Source of the DNA: Sphingobacterium sp. SYP-B4668
GTDB taxonomy: Bacteria > Bacteroidota > Bacteroidia > Sphingobacteriales > Sphingobacteriaceae
Assembly (NCBI RefSeq): GCF_027627455.1
Contig: NZ_CP115483.1
Location: 3,906,001-3,970,000, forward strand
Direction: 5' to 3'
DNA: 64,000 bases
This document shows positions 18,772 to 26,915 of the stretch, one piece after another. Positions within the stretch are counted from its first letter, which is position 1. Each line of letters opens with the position of its first letter. The notes under the pieces are model-generated. The model did not search any database, had not been told where the DNA came from, and worked only from the letters and a program-made list of their open reading frames with translations. Position numbers and translations under genes: made by a program.

Positions 18772-19923
18772 TTATTTAATCACGGTCACCTCCTTTCCTT
18801 GAATTTTGAACCTCACACCTCCTTTATTCTCCAAAACTTTAAGTACTTCAGAGAGATTTTTCTTTTTTGAAATAATTCCTCCATATTGTTTTCGATCTAA
18901 TGGCGTATCGGGATAGATGACCTTCACATCGTACCACCTTGCCACTATATCCATAATTTCTTGTAAACTCTCACCATCAAAGAAAAAGTCACCATCCTTC
19001 CATGCTTTGTACTTCAGTGGATTGACCTGCAATACATCAATCTGATTAGAATCATTGGATATTGCCATATCACCAGCTTTGAGAATGTGATGTACCGCCT
19101 GTTTTCCGGCAGTGCTTACTTTTACAGACCCACTAACGAGCACGGTACTCGTACTACGCTCTTCGCGATAGGATCGCACATTAAAATGTGTACCCAACAC
19201 TTCAACCAGCTGATGTCCGACATGTACTTTAAAAGGTTTCGACCGATCATGTTGGACCTCGAAATAAGCTTCCCCTTCTACATAAACTTCTCTAGTACGA
19301 CCAAAATAAAGGGGGAAACGGATGCTCGAAGCCGCATTCAACCAAACCTTAGACCCATCTGGCAAGACAACGGAATACTCGCCCGCACGAGGTGTCACAA
19401 TTGTATTAAATCTATCGCTCGATGCTAGATTTGGTGATGGATGAATTAAATCATACTCCAGCTGCCCATTATTTGTTCCCTTGATCTGATAATCCATTTC
19501 TACAATAGTGCCTTCGCTCAGACTATCACCTAATTCCACTCGACGACCATCATCCAAAATTAGCACCGCGGCGTCCTTACCAGGTGCTATATCGACAACT
19601 TGATTGCTCACGATAGCGGGACCAACCGATGATGGTTGACGAGACATATATATCCAAATTGAAAATGACGCAACAAGAAACAATGAAGCTGCAATCGCGC
19701 GCCACGGTATAGATTTCTTGACAGGAGGAAAGAGATCACGATTCAGCTTATCATAAATCTGTCGGTCGATTTCTTCTAATCTTTCGTCCGATAAAGAAGC
19801 GCTATGATCTGTATGATAAGCGTGAAACCATCTTTCAATCAAAAGAGTTTCTTGATGTGTACAGGTTCCTTCTTTATACTTGGAAAGCAGTTCCTTTGCT
19901 CGTGTTTGTTCTTTTCTATCCAT
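18772..19923 (-). CDS. FecR-type anti-sigma factor (locus 1)
   Basis: The 383-residue protein has a cytoplasmic N-terminal region (1-72) that would hold the sigma factor, one membrane helix (about 74-93), and a periplasmic FecR domain with the hallmark VVLPDGSKVWLNAASSIRFP and EVYVEGEAYFEVQHD. It ends in a DUF4974-like STN-type domain (about 310-383). FecR receives the signal from the STN domain of SusC and releases or activates the partner sigma factor. It lies between its sigma gene (gap 87 bases) and susC (gap 116 bases). Confidence 0.93.
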   Translation of the reverse strand: MDRKEQTRAKELLSKYKEGTCTHQETLLIERWFHAYHTDHSASLSDERLEEIDRQIYDKLNRDLFPPVKKSIPWRAIAASLFLVASFSIWIYMSRQPSSVGPAIVSNQVVDIAPGKDAAVLILDDGRRVELGDSLSEGTIVEMDYQIKGTNNGQLEYDLIHPSPNLASSDRFNTIVTPRAGEYSVVLPDGSKVWLNAASSIRFPLYFGRTREVYVEGEAYFEVQHDRSKPFKVHVGHQLVEVLGTHFNVRSYREERSTSTVLVSGSVKVSTAGKQAVHHILKAGDMAISNDSNQIDVLQVNPLKYKAWKDGDFFFDGESLQEIMDIVARWYDVKVIYPDTPLDRKQYGGIISKKKNLSEVLKVLENKGGVRFKIQGKEVTVIK

Positions 19924-20010
19924 ATAAGGTTTAGGCGGTAGAAAACCGCTTTATATACAAGACACCTTACTGAAGCAGTGAGGGTACATCTATTTTATTT
20001 TTATTTTGTC

Positions 20011-20589
20011 TTATATATTTTGAAGGAGAAAGGCAAAAATGACAACCCCTAATTTACCTCTTAGAAGTTTTAGAGCACGTTTCATTTGAGTGGATACCGT
20101 ATGTTCAGAGATTTTGAGCAGTTCTGCCACCTCTTTATTCGTTAATCCGTCTTTATATCGTAACTCAAATACTGACCTCATGCGATTAGGGAGATGGGAA
20201 ATCTCCTTGTTGATGACTTCTTGAAACTCATTCTTAAGTGTCATTTCGTCTGCGCTTTCGGCATAATAATTCACATTGCTAGCTAAGGAGTCTATATAAC
20301 TATCCGAGACTTTTTGACTTCTAAAAATGTTGAGCGACCTATTTAGGGCTTGTCGGAATAAATATCCAGACGTAGAGGTATGAATATGGAGACTTTCTCT
20401 ATCGATCCATATTCGGGTGAATATTTCCTGGACCACATCTTGAGCTTCCTCCTGATTATCAAGTTTCTTGTAAATATATAAAAACAGCACCTTACTATAA
20501 CGATTATACAATTCCTCAAAAGCTGATTTATTGCCTAGTTGAATCTGTTGAATCAATATTTCGTCGATATCGGGAGAGTGGTCTTCCAT
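20011..20589 (-). CDS. ECF-type RNA polymerase sigma-70 factor (locus 1)
   Basis: The 192-residue protein has region 2 (FEELYNRYSKVLFLYIYK, EAQDVVQEIFTRIW) and region 4 (LPNRMRSVFELRYKDGLT, VAELLKISEHTVSTQMKRAL). It ends in a short hydrophobic tail (VVIFAFLLQNI), a feature shared by all three sigma factors in the window and common in this Bacteroidetes expansion family. It is first in the minus-strand operon and is expected to direct transcription of the adjacent susC genes once released by FecR. Confidence 0.95.
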   Translation of the reverse strand: MEDHSPDIDEILIQQIQLGNKSAFEELYNRYSKVLFLYIYKKLDNQEEAQDVVQEIFTRIWIDRESLHIHTSTSGYLFRQALNRSLNIFRSQKVSDSYIDSLASNVNYYAESADEMTLKNEFQEVINKEISHLPNRMRSVFELRYKDGLTNKEVAELLKISEHTVSTQMKRALKLLRGKLGVVIFAFLLQNI

Positions 20590-20608
20590 TTAAGTTAGGA
20601 TGCTAAAA

Positions 20609-20616
20609 CAAAGATA
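20609..20616 (-). promoter_or_regulatory. Putative -7 promoter box of the locus 1 sigma gene
   Basis: On the minus strand the sequence reads TATCTTTG, matching TAnnTTTG, 20 bases upstream of the sigma start codon. No clear TTTG -33 box lies at 17-23 bases spacing, so the call is weak. Confidence 0.35.
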
Positions 20617-20900
20617 ATAAAGATTTTGGAAAGGTCCGGTAGTGCACAAATAAATCGTCTTGTAAAACAGCTCAAACTTAGAAGGATTAACACGTTAAAA
20701 AGATAATAGTGTCAGGTTGGTCGAAAAAGCATATGCTATATCATCATTGCAATAGACCCGTAGACAATTTAAACTGAATGCGGGATGAACTGTCAAAATT
20801 ACCTCGAATAATGGTTTAAAGTATTTATATTAGGTCGTTAACAAATAAGACATGGTGATATGGTAACACTCTTGGATTATTGTTTCACTAGCACCAGATT

Positions 20901-20925
20901 TTGGACATCGGTACACCGTGTCCAA
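20901..20925. repeat. Nested inverted repeat upstream of the plus-strand unknown gene
   Basis: TTGGACA (20901-20907) pairs with TGTCCAA (20919-20925), and CGGT/ACCG pair inside it. It lies about 63 bases before the start of the gene at 20988, so it could be an operator or a leader hairpin. Confidence 0.45.
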
Positions 20926-20987
20926 CGGTCAAGAACCTAAATAGGGGATCTATATGGATTGAAAGATAGTAGATAAATACAGATATC

Positions 20988-21629
20988 ATGTTCAGGAAAA
21001 CAAAATACTTCAAAATAATACTAACCATACTATGCCTAGCAGGAGTTGCTTACATAGCGCTGTTTGCCTATAATTCAATGGTAATTATATCCCTGTCCAA
21101 GGAATATACGGTATCGCAGAAGGTGTATGGCGAAGAAATCAAAGACACGTTGATAAAAGCACGAGGGGGAGAACAACTATATGGAATAACAAGTCAATTC
21201 TTGTATAAATATGGGGAGAAAGTAACCAAGTTAAAATCAAATGGACAAGCGAGCTATTTAATTGAACTGCCGATAAAGAATATGGAATTGGTCTCGTGGG
21301 AGCAAAAGACCCAGCCTCCCTACTTTACAGGTCGATTCTTGGAGCCGCTAAACATGCGGAATGCAACTGCCTATTTCCCGATACGAGAATCCAAATTCAT
21401 CCCGTCTAAGGAACTAATTATTGGCTATACAGGTGTATTAAACAAACATTCCGGCAAATACCTACTCGACTCCACTGACTATATCTCCATCAGCACAGAG
21501 GAAGAGAATATATTTGACCTGAGTTTTTCAAATAAAACCACACTAGAACTTACGATAACAAGAAGTAAAGACGGAATCGCAATCCTCATGACACCCTATA
21601 CGGTACCCCACCCCTCGCTAAATTCTTGA
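20988..21629 (+). CDS. Membrane-anchored protein of unknown function
   Basis: This 213-residue protein has one N-terminal hydrophobic helix (about residues 10-32) preceded by basic residues (MFRKTKYFK), so it is either membrane-anchored or carries an uncleaved signal. The rest is predicted extracytoplasmic and mixed alpha/beta, without cysteine pairs or known motifs. It stands alone on the plus strand between two minus-strand genes. I do not recognise a family. The start ATG follows an A/T-rich leader and is the first in-frame start. Confidence 0.6.
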   Translation: MFRKTKYFKIILTILCLAGVAYIALFAYNSMVIISLSKEYTVSQKVYGEEIKDTLIKARGGEQLYGITSQFLYKYGEKVTKLKSNGQASYLIELPIKNMELVSWEQKTQPPYFTGRFLEPLNMRNATAYFPIRESKFIPSKELIIGYTGVLNKHSGKYLLDSTDYISISTEEENIFDLSFSNKTTLELTITRSKDGIAILMTPYTVPHPSLNS

Positions 21630-21721
21630 AACCATCTCCCAGAAAAAGCATGGGGTATCCTACGGTAGTACATTGAGATACAGATGATAGTATGATGATG
21701 AGCAAAACTACATTTATTAAC

Positions 21722-22096
21722 TTATGGTTGTAAGAGCTTATTAACTTGGCCTCTGACATCAATCAACATCGTATCTGAAGCAAATTTGATTACTTTGATA
21801 TTTAAATCTCCTTCGGCCAAACTTGGCAGTGTGTCTACTTTAAATTCATCTTTTTGAGGATCATAGTATAATGCCGGTAGAGAATATGTTGTAGCCCCAT
21901 CTTCCACTTGAAAAAGAGTTGCTTGGCCGCTACGGGTGACCACGACCTTCAACTTGGCATCCATACCTTGTATAGAATGCCATTCGCCCACAACTTGCCT
22001 GCTCTGAACCTTCTGTACACAGGAAAGGGAATTAAAAACAACAACTAGAAAAAGAATCAAGCTGGCTTTATTAAATATATTAGTTGTAACAACCAT
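21722..22096 (-). CDS. Small lipoprotein of unknown function
   Basis: The frame opens at 22156, but the ATG at 22094-22096 begins a basic/hydrophobic signal with a good lipobox (FNSLSC), giving 124 residues; upstream codons do not resemble a signal. The mature part reads VVGEWHSIQGMDAKLKVVVTRSGQATLFQVED, a small beta-rich domain resembling lipocalin-like or DUF-type proteins that begin with a GxWxS motif. No enzymatic residues were seen. It reads toward the convergent plus-strand gene that ends at 21629. Confidence 0.6.
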   Translation of the reverse strand: MVVTTNIFNKASLILFLVVVFNSLSCVQKVQSRQVVGEWHSIQGMDAKLKVVVTRSGQATLFQVEDGATTYSLPALYYDPQKDEFKVDTLPSLAEGDLNIKVIKFASDTMLIDVRGQVNKLLQP

Positions 22097-22925
22097 TTGG
22101 AAATAATTTAATGTATCACATAGGCAAAAACTCCATAAGAAGTTATTAATTAACACCTTACCTAGAGTAAGATACGTTTTTTTCCGCTATTTCAGTTGGT
22201 AGAAAGAAAAGTTAATGGTTGGTCAAGCTATATTCGTGAGCACACAAGCTCGCTAAACCATTAGTGATCGTTTAAAATAATGAGGATATTTATGTTATTT
22301 AAGGAGGGCCTCTAGCAACTTATACGATGTGGAGATATATGTTGCTTATCTCAATCATAGCCGTACCTAACGGATTGTCCTTGGTATTGAGTTGTTAGAA
22401 CATGACATCGCTAATATTGAGGGTGTACACCCTCAACCGTAAACTTCTAGTCACCCAGGGCCTCATAATCGATACCTAGGCTCGTGCGGAATACCTGCGG
22501 CAAGGTGAATCCGTTGTCGACAAGGTCGATCCTATGGCTTACCGCTGTTGGGATTATTTGCTTATGTATAGATATCCTTGTGAATCATTGACTAATTTAG
22601 AATACTTAAAATCGAGTCCTGTCATATCTATGATTATGGTCATCACACCTGAACGACGGAAGGTCTGCGGAGCATAGGCAGATAGATTACCGACTTCCAC
22701 ATTTAAGGGACCTGTACTCAGATTAGATGGAAAGCATCACCTAAACAAAAATGAGGATATCAAACAAATCTATACATTCTTTGCATTGCTTAATCTAGTG
22801 CCTTAATTGAATGGATGTGCACAGCCCCCAACCGAAAATCGACAACAAGTGAATCAAAGATTGGAGCTATTGAACCACATTTGCTTGCAGCTATCCGTAG
22901 TTTGCACTCTTAAAAACACGTCCTA
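22097..22925. other. 829-base region without an intact gene
   Basis: No intact reading frame with a credible start, signal or motif was found. The right half carries a plus-strand frame that is unusually poor in stops and is listed as a possible pseudogene. The left half shows nothing I can support. Confidence 0.5.
22480..22923 (+). pseudogene. Possible decayed coding remnant, perhaps alpha/beta-hydrolase-like
   Basis: Reading the plus strand from 22480, the frame has about 148 codons with only two stops (at 22675-22677 and 22804-22806), fewer than random sequence of this composition would show. The conceptual translation includes AYRCWDYLLMYRYP, LEYLKSSPVIS and, after the first stop, RLDGKHHLNKNEDIKQIY. 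These loosely recall carbohydrate-esterase or dienelactone-hydrolase sequences (an AYRSWD..R..DYL pattern and a late histidine). The similarity is from memory and weak. It has no start codon near the left end. Alternatively this is a chance open stretch. Confidence 0.25.
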
Positions 22926-24041
22926 CTATTTACGCTTGTCTATTTCTTGAAGAATTTTTTGAGCCTGCTTGGCAATGTAAGGATTATTGTGCTTGGCTAA
23001 TGCGACGATATTCAATTTTATCTCTGGATAAATCGTAGCATACTTTTGAAGGCAGGTCAAAGCAGCATCCAACAATGCCCCATTGAAGCCGCTAAGCTGC
23101 TCGCTAAGCGCCAGTAAAATGGATTTGTCTAGACTTTGGCTCTTAGATAATTTTTGAATCAAACTAGGCTTTAATGCAAATGGGACCTTATCAAATCTAG
23201 ACCAAAGGGCTTGCTGAAAATCAACATCAACACACCATTGATCCGGGATGGAGGCAATCGCTTTCGAAGCGAGACCAAATGAATCCTTGCTGATGAACGA
23301 AAGGATTCTTTGCTTCAAGGCATCTGGAGCATCCACCACCAAGTACACTCTATCCAAACCCCACATCCAATCCCAAGGGACCGGACTCTGCATGATATCC
23401 GCCAACAACACTGCATCTAGTGTGGAAGCGGTGGCTTCTTCGACATCACGCTGCATCTGCCCATAAACCAAATGCCACATCGAATAGGTGGTAAATACCG
23501 CACCCTTGACCACATGCTGAAGGACATCTATAGATGTGGGGCGGGTAACACCATCTACCAACGAAATAGGTGCCTGTTTGGGAATCAATTGTTCGTAACG
23601 ATAAGTACCCAAAGCGGAAAGGCTATCAGCGAGTATAGCATGTAACTGCTCATACTCTTGCGACACAAAAGGCTTGTGCTCGGCTTTACTTAGAAACTCC
23701 TGGGGAGGCAGTTCAAAGCCTAAATAACGTCCTGTTACATTCCAATACAGATTAACTTTCAAAACACGGCAACTGCCATCAAAACAGATTTCTTTGACAA
23801 TCTTGCGATAATAGGAAACTGGTTTATCCACCTTCGAAACCAATTGAAATAACGTATCCTTACTTAAAACCCCACTCCCGGTATCTACGGGAATGGGGAC
23901 AATATGTGAGTAATCTTGCAATATCGTTGCCGTGTTGAAATATTTGATCGTACCTTGATAAATGTTTTGGGCATGCAGGGTCCAACCATTGCCAAATACC
24001 AAAAGTCCTAATAAGATAAGATTTAAAATACACTTGCCCAT
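22926..24041 (-). CDS. Secreted protein of unknown function with HEAT-like C terminus (locus 2, last gene)
   Basis: The frame extends to 24083, but the ATG at 24039-24041 directly starts a signal peptide (GKCILNLILLGLLVFGN) and leaves a 10-base gap to the previous stop, so it is preferred (371 residues). The C-terminal part (about 240-371) is helical with repeats ending HNNPYIAKQAQKILQEI, typical of HEAT-like repeats. A central segment, VDGVTRPTSIDVLQHVVKGA, resembles regions around flavin-attachment-like motifs, but the canonical SGAT is not present. It is co-transcribed with the FAD-dependent oxidoreductase gene and may act as its periplasmic partner; that is inference. Confidence 0.65.
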   Translation of the reverse strand: MGKCILNLILLGLLVFGNGWTLHAQNIYQGTIKYFNTATILQDYSHIVPIPVDTGSGVLSKDTLFQLVSKVDKPVSYYRKIVKEICFDGSCRVLKVNLYWNVTGRYLGFELPPQEFLSKAEHKPFVSQEYEQLHAILADSLSALGTYRYEQLIPKQAPISLVDGVTRPTSIDVLQHVVKGAVFTTYSMWHLVYGQMQRDVEEATASTLDAVLLADIMQSPVPWDWMWGLDRVYLVVDAPDALKQRILSFISKDSFGLASKAIASIPDQWCVDVDFQQALWSRFDKVPFALKPSLIQKLSKSQSLDKSILLALSEQLSGFNGALLDAALTCLQKYATIYPEIKLNIVALAKHNNPYIAKQAQKILQEIDKRK

Positions 24042-24051
24042 TACACTAATA

Positions 24052-25425
24052 TCATGCTTTGTTATTGGGAACAATCGCTCCATACTGAGTCAACAGTTCT
24101 TGGAGCTCAACAATATTGATCTTAGCAGGGGTGGTATCTTTACTGTGGGCCAATACGGCTGCTGCCGCTGCTGCCTGCCCCATTCCCATACAGGAAGCCT
24201 GTACTCGTAGAGCAGAATTGGCTAAGCGATCACTCCCAAGACATCGACCAGCGACGATAAGATTACGACTTCCTTTGGGAATCAGCGCACGCAGAGGTAC
24301 GGTAGCCACCCGCCCCTCTTCGAGATGCTTAGGTACTACACCATGTGCATCGTGTAGATCGATAGGGTAATAAGAGTAAGAAACAGAATCATCAAAATGC
24401 CGACCGGTGACATAATCTTCATGGGTAATATTATAGATACTATCTATCCTATAACTCTCACGTGTAGCAGTTTCATTCTGCATGTCAAGGATTTTCAATT
24501 GTTCTAGTCCAGGTAACTTGCGGAGGAATTTAAACGTGCGCAGCAGGGAAGCACGCCCCTTCAAATTACACAATGTATGCGATGTGGAGGTCGTAGCATC
24601 AGCACCAGCGATATGCTGAACATTATCACCTGCATTACGAAGCAGGGACTCTACATTCAAAAACTCACCTTTAATCAAATCACCCCGAGCGATGGCCTGA
24701 TTAAATTCTTGTGCAATGGCCTTCATATCCAATTGATCGGGCTGATACCCTCCAATGTTGAACATAAGGGTACCGGGTTGAATCTCAGCTTCTCGCAAAA
24801 GGTTGAACCCAGCTAATGACACCACAAGAGCATTTCCTGTACAGTCAATCAACTGATTGCAATAGATGTCTGTTTGGGTGCCTTTACCGACGGTAGTTAC
24901 CTTCCAGCCATTCTTGTGCTCCACCACGGATACAGGGGTCTCGTAGAAGCGAATATCAACCCCGGCCTCTACACATTTGTCTTCTATTACCAAAGCGTAG
25001 AGTGGTCCATTCAATCGGACTTGATGCTTCCAATGCCACCTCCCATGAGGGACGGTAAAATCTGGCAAGCGATCGTTATTCAAGGCAACAGCTTCCTGGA
25101 CCAATTCCCAGCCTATACCACCTATCACTTGCTTGCCCCAGGCAAAGAAAATGCCAGGAAATGCCACTCCTCCTGTGGTAGTCGTCCCCCCCAGCATACT
25201 TCCATTCTCTACCAAAACGGTCTTTTTACCAGCCCGACCAGCTTGAATGGCGGCGACTACGCCTGATGTCCCACCACCTACCACCAATATATCGGTATGA
25301 ATGGTTTTCTTGTCAATAGCACGAGGTTTGTGCAAAACCTCGCCTTTTAATAAACTTGTCGATGTTAGGCCCAAGGATAAAGCTCCTAGAGCGGCTAACG
25401 CCGATCGTCTTTTCATTTTTTCCAT
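24052..25425 (-). CDS. Exported FAD-dependent oxidoreductase (FAD_oxidored family)
   Basis: The 457-residue protein starts with a twin-arginine-like leader (KRRSALAALGALSLG), suggesting export in folded, cofactor-loaded form. The dinucleotide-binding motif GGGTSG is followed by ENGSMLGGTTTTGGV, typical of the FAD_oxidored family found in Bacteroidetes polysaccharide loci. The C-terminal FAD segment contains NLIVAGRCLGSDRLANSALRVQ, also family-typical, where the conserved Arg-rich turn contacts FAD. Such proteins are often annotated as xanthan lyase or glucose-inhibited-division-like, without biochemical support. It follows susD by 21 bases and precedes an unknown secreted protein gene by 10 bases. 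Confidence 0.88.
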   Translation of the reverse strand: MEKMKRRSALAALGALSLGLTSTSLLKGEVLHKPRAIDKKTIHTDILVVGGGTSGVVAAIQAGRAGKKTVLVENGSMLGGTTTTGGVAFPGIFFAWGKQVIGGIGWELVQEAVALNNDRLPDFTVPHGRWHWKHQVRLNGPLYALVIEDKCVEAGVDIRFYETPVSVVEHKNGWKVTTVGKGTQTDIYCNQLIDCTGNALVVSLAGFNLLREAEIQPGTLMFNIGGYQPDQLDMKAIAQEFNQAIARGDLIKGEFLNVESLLRNAGDNVQHIAGADATTSTSHTLCNLKGRASLLRTFKFLRKLPGLEQLKILDMQNETATRESYRIDSIYNITHEDYVTGRHFDDSVSYSYYPIDLHDAHGVVPKHLEEGRVATVPLRALIPKGSRNLIVAGRCLGSDRLANSALRVQASCMGMGQAAAAAAVLAHSKDTTPAKINIVELQELLTQYGAIVPNNKA

Positions 25426-25446
25426 TTTTATATCTTTATGATGAGA

Positions 25447-26895
25447 TTAGTATCCAGGATTTTGATTTGAAACCGGATCAATTGCATCGTTGTAATTCGT
25501 TTCGGAAAGCGGAATAGGCCATAGTAAGTGTTTTTGGACGACGGTCTTCCCTTTTCCATACTCGATATATTTATTCACTTCATCTATACGCTTCAATTCC
25601 AGCCATCGCTTGCCTTCATACATAAACTCGTATCCACGCTCTTGGACGACGAGATCGATAAAACCGTCTAAAGTATAATCTGCCACTTGATAATCAACCT
25701 CAGATACGGAATTTGGTGCGAAACCATAGGCCCGACGGTGGACTTTGTTTAGTGCTTCCATACTCGCGGAACTGACTGAGCTGCTGGCACGAGCAGCTGC
25801 TTCGGCATAGATTAACAAGGCATCAGATAGTCTGTATATGGGTAGGTCGTTGCCTGCCGTATTGCGATCCAGCGCACTTGGATCTATATATTTTGAACTT
25901 ACTAAGGTATTGGGCCCCAAACCAAAGTTGACTTTGTCCCAAAGTTGCTTTCGGATATCATTATCGCTCCAGCTTAGGTAATTGGGATTGGTAGCATCTC
26001 CGTGAACGGCATAAGCACCTGTACCATCAGCAGTAAATAATTTGGTGCTGGGATGATTGGAAATCCACAGGATATAATTACCTTGACCAGGTAGGCGGGC
26101 ATATTTGAAGGCAAAGATTTCTTCGCTGCTCGAGATGATATCTGGACCGAAAATCTTATACTGGAAGTCCTTCTTTTCATTGACACCGACCAAACTAAAT
26201 CCGCTCTCTGAGACCTCTTTAGCATGTTGGGCTGCATCGGCATAACGTCCCAATTGAAGATATACATCTGCCAATAATACTTGAGCGGCCCATTTGCTGG
26301 GTCTACCGCTCACCAAGGGGGTAACAGGAAGAGACTCGATAGCGGAGAGTAAATCCGCTTCAATCAATTGATAGACTACTTCGGATGAGCTGCGGGCTAA
26401 ATCCTTTTCGGCCATTGTGGCCTCTGTACGCAAGGGGACGTCACCCCAATTTCGCACCAATTGAAAATAACTATATGCGCGCAAAAACTTAGCCTCACCG
26501 ACAAATGGGACAAACACCTGCTCAGCGGGGGAATTAAGAATGACTAAATTAGCATTGCGAACAGCTAAATAGAAATTGTTCCAAAACCCTTCAACGCGTG
26601 TAATATTAGCATCATCCAATCCCTGAAAATTACTTAGCGGAGACCAACTCCCTCTGCCATACATCCAATCTGATTGACACTCTAAGGTGGCAATATAGTT
26701 GCTAATCAAATCATTCCGGAGCGGATTATAGATTGCATTTACAGCGGCTTCCACCTCTGGTACAGTGTTATAAAAATTTTCGACTGCAATTTGTTTGGGT
26801 GCCTCTTCCAGAGATTTTTCACATCCACTAAAAAGTAAACTGACGCCCAATAGACAGGATAGGCCTCGCTTTATATTTTTATTCATTTTCTTCAT
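25447..26895 (-). CDS. SusD/RagB family substrate-binding lipoprotein (locus 2)
   Basis: The 482-residue protein has a lipobox (VSLLFSGC) and the SusD hallmarks: an N-terminal segment EEAPKQIAVENFYNTVPEVE, the core FLRAYSYFQLVRNWGDVPL, and the C-terminal RGYEFMYEGKRWLELKR followed by LWPIPLSE and a terminal NQNPGY. These are near-consensus for the family. It lies 20 bases after susC. It is expected to bind the imported ligand at the cell surface. Confidence 0.96.
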   Translation of the reverse strand: MKKMNKNIKRGLSCLLGVSLLFSGCEKSLEEAPKQIAVENFYNTVPEVEAAVNAIYNPLRNDLISNYIATLECQSDWMYGRGSWSPLSNFQGLDDANITRVEGFWNNFYLAVRNANLVILNSPAEQVFVPFVGEAKFLRAYSYFQLVRNWGDVPLRTEATMAEKDLARSSSEVVYQLIEADLLSAIESLPVTPLVSGRPSKWAAQVLLADVYLQLGRYADAAQHAKEVSESGFSLVGVNEKKDFQYKIFGPDIISSSEEIFAFKYARLPGQGNYILWISNHPSTKLFTADGTGAYAVHGDATNPNYLSWSDNDIRKQLWDKVNFGLGPNTLVSSKYIDPSALDRNTAGNDLPIYRLSDALLIYAEAAARASSSVSSASMEALNKVHRRAYGFAPNSVSEVDYQVADYTLDGFIDLVVQERGYEFMYEGKRWLELKRIDEVNKYIEYGKGKTVVQKHLLWPIPLSETNYNDAIDPVSNQNPGY

Positions 26896-26915
26896 GTTAT
26901 CAAGTATAAAAATCC

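Larger units (their letters stand above)
20590..20987. other. Intergenic region between divergent sigma and unknown gene
   Basis: No gene was recognised in this 398-base stretch. It should hold the two divergent promoters. A putative minus-strand -7 box and an inverted repeat are listed separately. Confidence 0.6.
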
